64,000 nt of DNA from Chloroflexota bacterium (GTDB lineage: Bacteria > Chloroflexota > Limnocylindria > Limnocylindrales > CSP1-4), in assembly GCA_019637815.1 (NCBI GenBank), contig JAHBUZ010000012.1, forward strand, positions 62,001 to 126,000, read 5' to 3'. Numbering within the stretch: the stretch's first letter is position 1; every line of letters starts with the position of its first letter. The notes beneath the pieces were generated by a model. That model was not told the DNA's origin. It saw only the letters and a program-made list of their open reading frames with translations, and did not search any database. Made by a program: the position numbers and the translations under genes. Positions 16,307 through 25,092 of the stretch are shown in pieces.

Positions 16307-17416
16307 ATGTCCGAGATCCGCCTCGAACGCATCGTCAAGACCTTCAAGGACGTGCGAGCCGTCGACGATGTCTCGCTGACCGTGGCCCAGGGGGAGTTCA
16401 TGGTCCTCCTGGGACCCTCCGGCTGCGGCAAGACGACGCTGCTGCGCTCCATCGCCGGGCTGGAGGACATCGACGCCGGGCGGGTCGTCATCGGTGGTCG
16501 GGACGTCACCGAGCTGCCACCGCGGGCCCGTCGCGTGGCGATGGTGTTCCAGTCCTACGCGGTGTTCCCGCACATGTCCGTGTTCGAGAACATCGCGTTC
16601 GGGCTGCGCATGAGCAAGGTGGAGAAGACCACGCTCACGCGGCGGGTCCGGTCGGCCGCGGAGCTGCTCCATATCGAAGCGCTCCTCGACCGCTATCCCT
16701 CGCAGGTCTCGGGCGGACAGCGCCAGCGCATCGCCGTCGCCCGGGCCATCGCCATGGAGCCGGATGTGCTGCTCATGGACGAGCCACTCTCCAACCTCGA
16801 CGCGCTGCTGCGTCTCGAGATGCGCGCGGAGCTCAAGCGACTGCTCAACGAGATCGGCTCCACGACCGTGTACGTGACGCACGACCAGGTGGAGGCGATG
16901 AGCATGGGTGACCGCATCGCCGTCATGCGCGCCGGACGCATCCTCCAGCTGGGCGACCCGCTCACCATCTACCAGACCCCGGTCGACCGGTTCGTGGGCG
17001 GGTTCATCGGCAGCCCACCCATGAACTTCCTGCCGGCCACGGTGCGCGACGGGGGCGACGGCCTCCGAGCCGAGGTCCAGGACGCCGGATCGCTGCGGCT
17101 CGACGGGACGGCAGCGTGGCTCACCGGGCGCATCGGCCAGGCCGTCACCATGGGGGTGCGGGCAGAGGACATCGATGTCGTCGAGGATGGCGGCGCGGAC
17201 GGCGTCCTGCGTGGCCGGATCCTCGTGGTGGAGCCGCTGGGCTCCCACGACCTGCTGACCGTGCGACTCGGCGAGTCCCGCCTGAAGGTGGCCACGCGGC
17301 CCGGTATCGCGCTGCGCGCCGACGATCCGGTCGTGCTGCGGCCCCAGGTGGAACGGCTCGTGTGGCTGGACCCCGAGAGCGACCGGGCGCTCGAACGGCC
17401 CGCGTCGGCAGCCTGA
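16307..17416 (+). CDS. Sugar ABC transporter ATPase, MalK/UgpC type
   Basis: 369 residues. Walker A GPSGCGKTT at residues 36-44, Q-loop VFQSYAVFPHMSV, signature VSGGQRQR, Walker B VLLMDEPLSNLD, H-loop VYVTHDQ. The C-terminal third is a TOBE/OB regulatory domain (GGFIGSPPMNFLPATVRD, MGVRAEDI, KVATRPGIALRADDPV) as in MalK/UgpC. It powers the two permeases. Genes of this type can serve several sugar transporters. Clearly part of the same operon (6-base spacing). Confidence 0.93.
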   Translation: MSEIRLERIVKTFKDVRAVDDVSLTVAQGEFMVLLGPSGCGKTTLLRSIAGLEDIDAGRVVIGGRDVTELPPRARRVAMVFQSYAVFPHMSVFENIAFGLRMSKVEKTTLTRRVRSAAELLHIEALLDRYPSQVSGGQRQRIAVARAIAMEPDVLLMDEPLSNLDALLRLEMRAELKRLLNEIGSTTVYVTHDQVEAMSMGDRIAVMRAGRILQLGDPLTIYQTPVDRFVGGFIGSPPMNFLPATVRDGGDGLRAEVQDAGSLRLDGTAAWLTGRIGQAVTMGVRAEDIDVVEDGGADGVLRGRILVVEPLGSHDLLTVRLGESRLKVATRPGIALRADDPVVLRPQVERLVWLDPESDRALERPASAA

Positions 17417-17459
17417 CCACCCACGGCCACCTGACCGCCGCGGTATCCCGGCCCCGGCC

Positions 17460-19316
17460 ATGACCCGTCCGTCCAAGCCACTGGATGTGGGTGATGGTGT
17501 GGTATGCGCCTCGTTCGCGGCGGACGGCGCGTGGCTGAGCCTGGCGACCGTGCACCCGGTGGCGGGCTTCGTGGAGCTCACCGGGCTGCCACGCTTCCGG
17601 CCCGAGTGGCGGGGTGACGTGGATGCCGTGCGCCGATACCGCGCCTGGATGACCAGCCCGGACCACGCCGTCCTGCGAGTGGACACCGAGGGTGCCGCCA
17701 TCATCGCGCACGAGGAGTGGGCCACCGGGTCCCGGTCGATCACCCAGCGACTGGTCATCCGCGCGGGCTCGCGTGGTCACCCGTCGACGATCGGCGTCCG
17801 GTTCCGAGGCCGCCTCGCGCTCCCCGCGCTGGCCGAGATCACGGAGACCGACCCTCCGGCGGACGATGACACCGATTCCCGCACCGAGGCGGAACAGGAC
17901 CGGCTGGTCATCCATGGTCCAGGCGGGCCACTGGTCGTGGAGGCGCGCCTCTCGGTCGACGCCGGACGTCCGCCCCGGTGGCAGGTGCTTCCGGGAGATG
18001 CGGGTGCGGTGGCCTGGCTAGACTGGCCCGCCGATCCCGCCGAGGTCCAGCTGACCATCCGCTGCCGATCCGATGACGCCCCGGCCGACCCGCCCGCCTG
18101 GCGGCCTGCGAACGACCCCCATCGAGCGAGACGACCGACCCCACCGGACATCCAGCACCCATCGGATCCGCCGGACGCCGAGGCGCGGCCGCTGCGGATC
18201 CCGGCGCACCACGCCGAGCGGGTGGCGATGATGACCCAGCGGGCCCTCAGGTACGTGCGGGAATGCACCGCCCTCCTGGTCCGGCCGGGCGAGCGCTGCA
18301 TCCTCACCGACCACCGGATCCTGCCGCTCTCGTGGACGCGTGATGCGTGGTGGCAGGCTCGACTGCTGCTCGCCAGCTGGTCGCGCGGTGGCCCGGTCGA
18401 GGACGCCGTGATGGTGGCCGACCACCTTCGCTGGCTGTTCCTGCGCTGCGAGCGGCCCGATGGGCGCTGGGTGCGGAGCCATCACGCGGACGGTCGGCGC
18501 AAGGACCGGCCGTTCCAGGCCGACCAGCAGCTCTCTCCCCTGCTGGAGCTGACCGACCACCTGACGCGCACGGACGAGCTGCCCGAGCTGCCACCAGGCC
18601 ACGGGTGGGATGCGCTCGTCGCGGATGCCTGGGCCGGCGTGGCGCGAGCCATCGACCCAGCCAGTGGCCTGATCGCCACCGATGAGAACGCCGCGGACGA
18701 CCCGGCGACGCATCCGTTCCTGCTCGCACACCAGATCCTGCTGTGGCACACCGCGAGCTCCCTGGCTGCCGCCGCACCTCGGCTGGGTCTGCCCAGCGAG
18801 CCGTTCGCCACGGTTGCGGCCCGGGTCCGGACCGCCGTGGATGAGCGTTTCGTGGTGCCGGGTCCGCTGGGTGCGCAGTGGGCGTATGCCATCGACGGCC
18901 ACGGTGGCGCCGAGCGCTACATGGACGCGAACGACCTGCCCGTGGCGCTGGCGCCGCTGTGGCGCTTCTGTCCGGCCGACGACCCGGTCTGGCGGGCCAC
19001 GCTGCGATTCGCGTTCGACCCAGCCAACCCCGGGTACAGCCCGGGACCCGCCGGCGGCCTGGGCTCACGGCACACGCCCGGCACCTGGACGCTCGGCGAC
19101 ATCATGGGCTGGCTGGCGTTCTCGCTCATGGGTGAGTGGACCAGCGCCGATGTGGCGCTCGAGCGGCTGATGGCGATCGCGTTCGACGATGGGATGCTGC
19201 CCGAGGCGTATGACTCGGCGCGATCAGGGAGCGTCGTGCGGCACTGGTTCGCCTGGCCGGGCGCCACCTTCGCGACGCTCGTGCTGGAACAGGCGCGCAT
19301 CGACGCGCCGTCCTGA
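17460..19316 (+). CDS. Six-hairpin glycosidase-like protein, possibly GH125-like
   Basis: 618 residues. The C-terminal two thirds look like an (alpha/alpha)6 barrel: LPLSWTRDAWWQARLLLASW (an Asp in the position used by inverting glycosidases of this fold), GGAERYMDANDLPVALAPLW, TWTLGDIMGWLAFSLMGEW and DDGMLPEAYDSARSG followed by WFAWPGA. The N-terminal 230 residues are beta-rich. The WTRD and late Glu/Asp arrangement recalls GH125 exo-alpha-mannosidases, but similarity is weak and I would not assign a substrate. There is no signal peptide, so it would act on imported oligosaccharide in the cytoplasm, which fits its place at the end of the transporter operon. Confidence 0.55.
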   Translation: MTRPSKPLDVGDGVVCASFAADGAWLSLATVHPVAGFVELTGLPRFRPEWRGDVDAVRRYRAWMTSPDHAVLRVDTEGAAIIAHEEWATGSRSITQRLVIRAGSRGHPSTIGVRFRGRLALPALAEITETDPPADDDTDSRTEAEQDRLVIHGPGGPLVVEARLSVDAGRPPRWQVLPGDAGAVAWLDWPADPAEVQLTIRCRSDDAPADPPAWRPANDPHRARRPTPPDIQHPSDPPDAEARPLRIPAHHAERVAMMTQRALRYVRECTALLVRPGERCILTDHRILPLSWTRDAWWQARLLLASWSRGGPVEDAVMVADHLRWLFLRCERPDGRWVRSHHADGRRKDRPFQADQQLSPLLELTDHLTRTDELPELPPGHGWDALVADAWAGVARAIDPASGLIATDENAADDPATHPFLLAHQILLWHTASSLAAAAPRLGLPSEPFATVAARVRTAVDERFVVPGPLGAQWAYAIDGHGGAERYMDANDLPVALAPLWRFCPADDPVWRATLRFAFDPANPGYSPGPAGGLGSRHTPGTWTLGDIMGWLAFSLMGEWTSADVALERLMAIAFDDGMLPEAYDSARSGSVVRHWFAWPGATFATLVLEQARIDAPS

Positions 19317-19368
19317 GGATCGAACGCGGGTCCCCCAAGCCGCATCGCACGGCGCGCCACGAGGTACG

Positions 19369-19382
19369 GACGTCCGGATGTC
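19369..19382. promoter_or_regulatory. Second copy of the GntR operator
   Basis: GACGTCCGGATGTC differs at one base from the palindrome at 12945-12958 and sits 15 bases upstream of the -10 of the kinase gene, in the -35 region. This places the kinase in the same regulon as the GntR operon. Confidence 0.6.
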
Positions 19383-19397
19383 TCGGGCGTCCGATGG

Positions 19398-19403
19398 TAG
19401 CAT
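19398..19403 (+). promoter_or_regulatory. -10 element of leaderless PfkB kinase gene
   Basis: TAGCAT followed by 7 bases and ATG 19411; no Shine-Dalgarno in that gap. Confidence 0.65.
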
Positions 19404-19410
19404 CGGGCAC

Positions 19411-20376
19411 ATGGAGGAGCGGCCGCCGCTGGACCTGCTCGTGGCAGGTGACGTCAACCCGGACGTGCTCGTCGTGGACCCCGATCCCGTGCCCGTGTTC
19501 GGCCAGGTCGAGCGGGTCATGCGGTCGATCCGTCTCACGATGGGCGGCTCGTCGTCGATCATGGCCTGTGGCGCAGCCCGTCTCGGCCTGTCGACGGCGT
19601 TCTGTGGCGTGGTGGGCGATGACGACGCGGGCCGGTTCGCGCTCGACCAGCTCCGGCGCCGTGGCGTCGATGTCACGGCGTGCCGGGTGGATCCCGCCAC
19701 GCCCACCGCGGTCACGGTCGTCCTGGCACGTGATGACGACCGCGCGATCCTGACCGCCCTGGGCACCATCGATGGGCTCACGGCACAGGACATCCCGACC
19801 GACCTGGTCGCCCGGGCGCGCCATCTCCACCTGGGCAGCACCGCCCTCCAGCCACGACTGCGTGCCGGGCTCCCGGCGCTGCTCCGTCAGGCCCGTGCGG
19901 TCGGCACGACCACCTCGTTCGACACGAACTGGGACCCGGACGAGGGCTGGGATGACCTCGACGGACTGCTCGCGACCGCGGACGTCTGCTTCCCCAACCT
20001 GGCGGAGGGACAGCGCTGGACGGGACGGACCGATCCGGAGGACGTGGCGCGAGGGATCGTGGCGCGTGCCATCGTCGCGGGCCGCGACCCCCACGCCGGC
20101 CCGCTCACGGTCGCGCTCAAGCTCGGCGCGGACGGCGCGGTCGCGACACGCGGTGACGAGGTCGTGCGTGTCCCGGCCCCGCCCGTGACCGTCGTCGACA
20201 CCACCGGCGCCGGCGACTCGTTCGACGCCGGGTTCGTGGCCGGGATGCTCCATGGCTGGTCGCTGGACCGGACCCTCGCGTTCGCGGTGATGTGCGGCTC
20301 GCTGTCTACGCGCGCCATCGGGGGCGTGGACGCGCAGCCCACCCTGGACGAAGCCCTCGCACGCACCGGTCCCTGA
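19411..20376 (+). CDS. PfkB/ribokinase-family carbohydrate kinase
   Basis: 321 residues from ATG 19411, chosen by its leaderless promoter; upstream in-frame codons encode the tail region of the preceding gene in another frame. N-terminal LLVAGDVNPDVLVVD, TMGGSSSIMACGAARLGL (signature 1 region), FDTNWDP, and VVDTTGAGDSFDAGFVAGML (signature 2 with catalytic Asp). This branch is the ribokinase/KDG-kinase/aminoimidazole riboside side of PfkB rather than FruK. It would phosphorylate the sugar that enters through the ABC transporter, giving the 6-phosphate needed by the SIS isomerase. The shared operator supports this role; substrate identity is inference. Confidence 0.88.
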   Translation: MEERPPLDLLVAGDVNPDVLVVDPDPVPVFGQVERVMRSIRLTMGGSSSIMACGAARLGLSTAFCGVVGDDDAGRFALDQLRRRGVDVTACRVDPATPTAVTVVLARDDDRAILTALGTIDGLTAQDIPTDLVARARHLHLGSTALQPRLRAGLPALLRQARAVGTTTSFDTNWDPDEGWDDLDGLLATADVCFPNLAEGQRWTGRTDPEDVARGIVARAIVAGRDPHAGPLTVALKLGADGAVATRGDEVVRVPAPPVTVVDTTGAGDSFDAGFVAGMLHGWSLDRTLAFAVMCGSLSTRAIGGVDAQPTLDEALARTGP

Positions 20377-20523
20377 GGACGGACGCTCACGCCGCCAGGC
20401 ACAGGTCACGACCCCGATCGCACATATCGTCCCTCGCCGGGACCCCGGGATACCGCATCGCCCCCAGCCTCCAGGCCCTGCACCCCGCTCTCGACATCCT
20501 GTGACGCGCGAGCGGGCCGGCGA

Positions 20524-21579
20524 TCACGACTCCTCGCGTTCGACCTCGGCCTTGGGTGCGGGCGGGCGGCGTGGCAGCGGCAGGCCACTGACCCCCGCCA
20601 CGAACGATGCCTGGCGCGCCCACTCGGCGCACATCGTCTGCTCCTCGACGGACAGGATGCCCAGCCGGCCGAGGCTGGCCAGCTCGTCGCGGATATAGGT
20701 CTTGAGCATCTCCGGGCCATCCGTGTTGATGGTGAACCGGACCCCCTGCTGGCGGAACGTGCCGATGATCCAGCGCAGCTCGTCCCAGCCGGACACCACC
20801 CGCGTGTTGAGGTTGCTGGTGGGGCACAGCTCGAGCGTGATGCCCCGCTCACGGATCATGGCCATCGTGCGCGGGTCATAGGCCGCCTTGACGCCGTGGC
20901 CGATGCGCGATGGCTCCAGATGGCGGATCACCTCCGCGATCTCCTCGATGGGCCCTGACTCGCCGGTGTGCACGGTGATGCCCAGGCCCTTGCGCCGGGC
21001 CCGATCGAACAGGCGCCGATAGTCGGCCGGTCGGAAGCCATCCGACTCCGGGCCCGCGATGTCGATGCCGACGACGCCTCGTCCCCGATAGGCGATGGCC
21101 TTCTCGATGATGATCTCGTTGAGATGGACCGGGAACGCCCGGTCGAGGCACAGGATGAGGCCCGGCGTGACGGGGTATTCCAGCTTCGCCCGGTCCATGC
21201 CCCGGATCGCGGCGCTGATGATGTGGTCGAGGTCCTGCTCGCCACCCCGGTTCCGCTTCATGGGATTGAAGCGCAGCTCCATGGTCGTCACGTTGTTGCG
21301 CCGATACGCACCACCGATGACCTCGTACACCGACCGCTCCACGGCGAGCGGCGATGACTGGATGAGCTCCGTCCAGTGGAACAGCTGGAGGTACCCGTCG
21401 AAGGAGCGGGCGCGTCGCGGTGACACCGTGATGACGTCCCGGAACTCCCAGTAGTCCTTGGTCGGCAGACGGATGCCCTGGGCGTGGGCGATGCCCCACA
21501 TGATGGCGGGGGTCACCGCGCCCCCCAGATGGCAGTGGAGCTCGGTCAGGGGGATGCGGCGCGGCAGGACGGTCGGCAC
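20524..21579 (-). CDS. Adenosine deaminase-family amidohydrolase
   Basis: 351 residues from GTG 21579. The metal site LTELHCHLGG (HxH), ITVHTGES (His and Glu), RIGHGVKA and TINTDGPEML match the adenosine/adenine deaminase family. The family deaminates adenosine, adenine or related purines with a bound zinc; here NTDGPEM replaces the usual NTDDP, and TVHTGE replaces HAGE, so the substrate may differ (N6-methyl-AMP, aminodeoxyfutalosine and others are known in the family). The GTG start is fixed by TAGCAT 6 bases upstream (leaderless). Single-gene unit, convergent with the PfkB kinase; 20377-20523 between them has no gene. Confidence 0.82.
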   Translation of the reverse strand: MPTVLPRRIPLTELHCHLGGAVTPAIMWGIAHAQGIRLPTKDYWEFRDVITVSPRRARSFDGYLQLFHWTELIQSSPLAVERSVYEVIGGAYRRNNVTTMELRFNPMKRNRGGEQDLDHIISAAIRGMDRAKLEYPVTPGLILCLDRAFPVHLNEIIIEKAIAYRGRGVVGIDIAGPESDGFRPADYRRLFDRARRKGLGITVHTGESGPIEEIAEVIRHLEPSRIGHGVKAAYDPRTMAMIRERGITLELCPTSNLNTRVVSGWDELRWIIGTFRQQGVRFTINTDGPEMLKTYIRDELASLGRLGILSVEEQTMCAEWARQASFVAGVSGLPLPRRPPAPKAEVEREES

Positions 21580-21585
21580 ATCCGC

Positions 21586-21591
21586 ATGCTA
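21586..21591 (-). promoter_or_regulatory. -10 element of adenosine deaminase-like gene
   Basis: TAGCAT on the minus strand, 6 bases before GTG 21579. An out-of-frame ATG lies at 21581, two bases before the GTG. Confidence 0.6.
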
Positions 21592-21676
21592 TCCGGTGCG
21601 CGGCACCTGGGTCCGCATGGCACCTCCCCGCGACGTGCGAGGCGACCTGTCACCCGCGAGTGGCCCGGCCCTGCCC

Positions 21677-23167
21677 TCAGGGCACGTATCGCCAGAGCTC
21701 GCGGCCATGCGTCCCGTCATCAGCGCTGAACCAGATCGCGCCACCCGAGCGGACGAGGGTGCGCAGGTCGTGGGACCCGGTGAGATCGACGGCCGCCGCG
21801 AGCGTCGTGCCCTGGACGGTGCCATCGGTCTGCCACAGGTCGCTCCCGTGGGACCCGAAGCCACCCGGGAAGTACCACCGGTCGCCCACCTTCACCACGT
21901 CCACGCGGCCTCGGAACGCCGAACCGGTATCACCGAGCGGGATCGTGCCAGCGCCCGTGCCATCGCTGATGGCGAGGCCGCCGTCCTGCGACAGGAACAG
22001 CCGACCACCGACCACCTGGAGACCCGTCGAGTCATCGACGGCGACCTTGGGCTTGACGGCACCGTTGGCGAGCCAGGTCCCGGCATTGCGGTACAGGCGA
22101 CGCTTGTTGCCGGTCCCCACGATGAAGTACGCCCGTCCGCCGAGTGTCACCACCTCGTCGAAGATCCAGTGGGAGGCCACCGGCTTCGTGCCCGCGGTCG
22201 TGCCATCGCTCCGCCACAGGAACTCCTCCATGCCGCAGCCGACCGGGGAGATGCCCACGAAGAACAGGCGCTTGGAGGTCGCGAGCAGGTTCCTGGGGAA
22301 CACGTTCTTGAGGATCCGCTTCGTACCCGCCGCGGTGCCGTCCGTGCGCCACAGGCCACCGCGGGGCGTCTGGGCGCCGAAGTAGAGGCGTCCCTTGAAC
22401 ACGACCCACGGTGTCGGGACCCCATAGTCGACCACGAACTGCGAGGAGCCCGGAGTGAGATCCTTGACGAGCTTGGTGCCGGACTTCGTGCCATCGCTCT
22501 TCCATTGCTCCCGGCCATGGGCGCCGTCATGCGCCGCGAAGAAGACCTTGCCCTTGAATGCGGTCAGGGTGTCCGGACGAGAGCCCTTCGAGCCGGGCCG
22601 GATGTCCCGGACGAGCCTGGTGCCCGCGGCGGTGCCATCGGTCTTCCACAACTCACGGCCACGAGGACCATCGTGGGCGCTGAAGTAGAGCGTGCCCCCG
22701 ACCACGGTAAGGTGATCGGGCTTGGACGATGCGGCACCCGGCCGGATGTCCTTGAGCCGCTTGGCGCCGCTGGCGGTCGCGAACCAGAGCTCCCGCCCAT
22801 GGGCGTCATCGCGTGCCGAGAAGACGACCCCGCCCTTGAACGGGGTCAGGTGCATCGGGGCGCCACTGCCGGTGGGATCGATGTCCCGGACCATGTGCGC
22901 CGTGCCCACGGGACCTGCATCCGACGGCGCCACGAGCGCGCCTGGGGTGGCTGCAGCGGGTGGTCCGGCGTCCACCACGTCCGGCCGGCTGACGGTCGCA
23001 CATGCGGCGCTCGTCGCTGTAGAGCCGGATGCAGCGACCGACGGCGATGCCGCGACCCCGTGCGTCGGCAGCCCGACGACCAGCAGCGCAAGGGCCAGCG
23101 ACCCGGACACGCGCATGTGGGCAGCCGCGCTCCAGCGGCCCCATCGACTCGAGGACCGACCCGCCAT
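21677..23167 (-). CDS. Secreted ELWxxDGT-repeat protein
   Basis: 496 residues from ATG 23167 (ATG 23116 is an alternative). A signal peptide (MRVSGSLALALLVVGLPTHG) is followed by an Ala/Ser/Pro linker and seven blades marked by RELWFATASG, RELWKTDGTAAGT, REQWKSDGTKSGT, GGLWRTDGTAAGT, EFLWRSDGTTAGT, SDLWQTDGTVQGT and RELWRYVP. ELWxxDGT repeats form beta-propeller-like extracellular proteins of unknown function. Between blades 5 and 6 the unit RLYRNAGTWLANG has lost the motif. Single gene, divergent from the TetR regulator; a minus-strand TATGGT at about 23247 could be its -10. Confidence 0.85.
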   Translation of the reverse strand: MAGRSSSRWGRWSAAAHMRVSGSLALALLVVGLPTHGVAASPSVAASGSTATSAACATVSRPDVVDAGPPAAATPGALVAPSDAGPVGTAHMVRDIDPTGSGAPMHLTPFKGGVVFSARDDAHGRELWFATASGAKRLKDIRPGAASSKPDHLTVVGGTLYFSAHDGPRGRELWKTDGTAAGTRLVRDIRPGSKGSRPDTLTAFKGKVFFAAHDGAHGREQWKSDGTKSGTKLVKDLTPGSSQFVVDYGVPTPWVVFKGRLYFGAQTPRGGLWRTDGTAAGTKRILKNVFPRNLLATSKRLFFVGISPVGCGMEEFLWRSDGTTAGTKPVASHWIFDEVVTLGGRAYFIVGTGNKRRLYRNAGTWLANGAVKPKVAVDDSTGLQVVGGRLFLSQDGGLAISDGTGAGTIPLGDTGSAFRGRVDVVKVGDRWYFPGGFGSHGSDLWQTDGTVQGTTLAAAVDLTGSHDLRTLVRSGGAIWFSADDGTHGRELWRYVP

Positions 23168-23420
23168 GTCGCACCCCTGTGGCCCCGGACCGGCTCGGCC
23201 ACCATGTGGCACACGAGATGGACCGGCTCGGGATCCCGCGGACCATAGTCCCCTCGATCGGTCGCCGTCGAGTGGCGAACGTGGCGGATCCGGTGAAGGA
23301 ATCGCGATCTTTCCCGATGAGTCGCCCGCGCATCGCCTCCCGGGTGACGTCGTGGCGCTCCATCCTCGGACGCGGCGGCGCGCCGGGAGGCGCCACGCGG
23401 ATCGCGCACCGGCGCGGTTG

Positions 23421-23426
23421 TAGACT
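23421..23426 (+). promoter_or_regulatory. -10 element of TetR gene
   Basis: TAGACT followed by 9 bases and ATG 23436, consistent with a leaderless or nearly leaderless transcript. Confidence 0.5.
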
Positions 23427-23435
23427 GGTGCCGCG

Positions 23436-24080
23436 ATGACGATCCAGCATCGCGAGGCTGCGCTGCCCGACGGTGCGGCCGTCGCGCCCGACCAGACCAT
23501 CGATCATGCCGCGTCCGACACCAGCGGCCGGGCGCCGCTGTCCTGCACCCGGATCATCGAGGCCGCCGTCCGCTACGTCGATGACAACTGCCTCGACGAG
23601 CTGAGCATGCGTCGGCTGGGCAGTGAGCTGGGCGTCGAGGCGATGTCGCTGTACCGCTACTTCCCCAGCAAGGCCGCGCTCCTGGAGGCGGTGGCAGGTC
23701 GGCTGCTGCGTGACCTGCAGCTCCCGGACGACGCGAACGCCGATGCCTGGGAGGAACAGATCCGTGCGTTCGCGGTGTCGTTCCGTGCCATCACCCGGGA
23801 GCATCCCCGGCTGGTGCCGCTGCTGAGCGCCATGTCCCCCGAGGACGCGGTACCAGCCGGCATCCACGAGCGGATGGTGGGTGTCTGGCGACGGGCGGGC
23901 CTCAGCGAGACGGATTCCCGGAGCGCCCAACGCGCCCTCCAGTCCTATCTCTCGGGCAGCTCCCAGTGGCACCAGGAGTCGTGCATGGGACGCGCGGCGG
24001 AGCATGACTTCCGGTACGGCCTGGACGTGTTCCTGGACGGCGTCCGGACGCGCGTCGCGGAGGCCGGCGGCGCCACCTGA
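23436..24080 (+). CDS. TetR-family transcriptional regulator
   Basis: 214 residues. After a 35-residue flexible N-terminus comes the TetR helix-turn-helix: RIIEAAVRYVDDNCLDELSM, RRLGSELGVEAMSLYRYFPSK. The C-terminal ligand domain (AWEEQIRAFAVSFRAITREH, HDFRYGLDVFLDGVRTRV) resembles TetR_C members. It is divergent from the ELWxxDGT gene and convergent with an alpha/beta hydrolase, either of which could be its target. The ligand is unknown. The 85 bases to the hydrolase stop hold no gene. Confidence 0.88.
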   Translation: MTIQHREAALPDGAAVAPDQTIDHAASDTSGRAPLSCTRIIEAAVRYVDDNCLDELSMRRLGSELGVEAMSLYRYFPSKAALLEAVAGRLLRDLQLPDDANADAWEEQIRAFAVSFRAITREHPRLVPLLSAMSPEDAVPAGIHERMVGVWRRAGLSETDSRSAQRALQSYLSGSSQWHQESCMGRAAEHDFRYGLDVFLDGVRTRVAEAGGAT

Positions 24081-24169
24081 TCAGCGGCCCTCGCCGAGCC
24101 GACGGACCTCGCTGACGGTGGGGCCGTGATGTCCATCGTGGTCGACATCGGTCGGTCGACGCCGCGTTG

Positions 24170-25081
24170 TCAAGCAGGATCGACGATCACGGTCGGACCC
24201 TGTGCCAGGATCCAGTCGCCGAGGGCCTGGTGATAGCGGTCCGGCACCGTCGGTGGGTCACCCACGAAGGAACGATGGTCGCCACCCTCGATGATGAACT
24301 CGGTCAGGCCGCCCGGTCTGCCCGCCCTGGCGGTGCGCATGACGGCGAGGCTGTCCTCGACCGGCACCACGGGGTCCACCGAACCGAAGATGGCGAGCAT
24401 GGGTGCCCTGATCCGCTCGAGGGCCGATCGCGGGTCATGATCGATCCAGGGACGCATGAGCCGGAGCACGTCCGCGGAGGTCGGCACGAGCGTGAGCGTC
24501 GACAGGTCCTCGTCCGACGCGAGATCGGCGACGGCCTCGAGCGATGCGCCGGACCGGATGCGATCGACCATGGCATCGAACCGGCCGAGTGCCCCCTCGA
24601 CATCCCGCTCGCTGCGACCCGCCCGCCGCATCCGGGTGGCGACGGAGAAGCGCTCCTGGACCGCGGGCGTCACGCCCGGGCCCGAGTTGGTGATGACGAA
24701 CGCGGTCCGGCGATCCGCCGCGGCGGCCTCCAGCACCACCCAGCCGCCCTGGCTATGGCCGAACAGGCCCACCCGCTCGGCATCGATGCCCGCATGGTCA
24801 CGCAGCGCCGCGGCCTCCGCGAGGGCATCCGCGGTCAGCTCCGCGGGGCCACCGTCATACCAGTCACCGGTGGACTCGCCCACGCCCCGCTTGTCGAAGC
24901 TGGCGACGGCGATGCCGCGCTCCAGGAGTCGGGCGCGGATGGGCGGGAAGTAGACGTCGTTGTCGCGATCGGTGGGGCCGGAGCCACCGACCATCAGGAC
25001 GGCCGGATGCGGACCGGGGGACGCCGGTAGCCACAGCGTGCCCGCCAGGTCGACCGCACCCGACCGGACGCGCAGCTCCAC
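24170..25081 (-). CDS. Alpha/beta hydrolase (dienelactone hydrolase/BAAT-like)
   Basis: 303 residues from GTG 25081, 11 bases after the LipA stop. MVGGSGPTDRDNDVY forms the oxyanion loop, VASFDKRGVGEST a typical strand-turn, VGLFGHSQGGWVVLEAA the nucleophile elbow with Ser, FGSVDPVVPVEDS the acid Asp and GGDHRSF the catalytic His. Such proteins cleave esters or peptides; relatives are often annotated as prolyl-oligopeptidase-like or acyl-CoA thioester hydrolase. It follows lipA in the same direction and may be co-transcribed, but no link to lipoate is obvious. Confidence 0.85.
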   Translation of the reverse strand: MELRVRSGAVDLAGTLWLPASPGPHPAVLMVGGSGPTDRDNDVYFPPIRARLLERGIAVASFDKRGVGESTGDWYDGGPAELTADALAEAAALRDHAGIDAERVGLFGHSQGGWVVLEAAAADRRTAFVITNSGPGVTPAVQERFSVATRMRRAGRSERDVEGALGRFDAMVDRIRSGASLEAVADLASDEDLSTLTLVPTSADVLRLMRPWIDHDPRSALERIRAPMLAIFGSVDPVVPVEDSLAVMRTARAGRPGGLTEFIIEGGDHRSFVGDPPTVPDRYHQALGDWILAQGPTVIVDPA

Positions 25082-25092
25082 CCCGGACAGGG

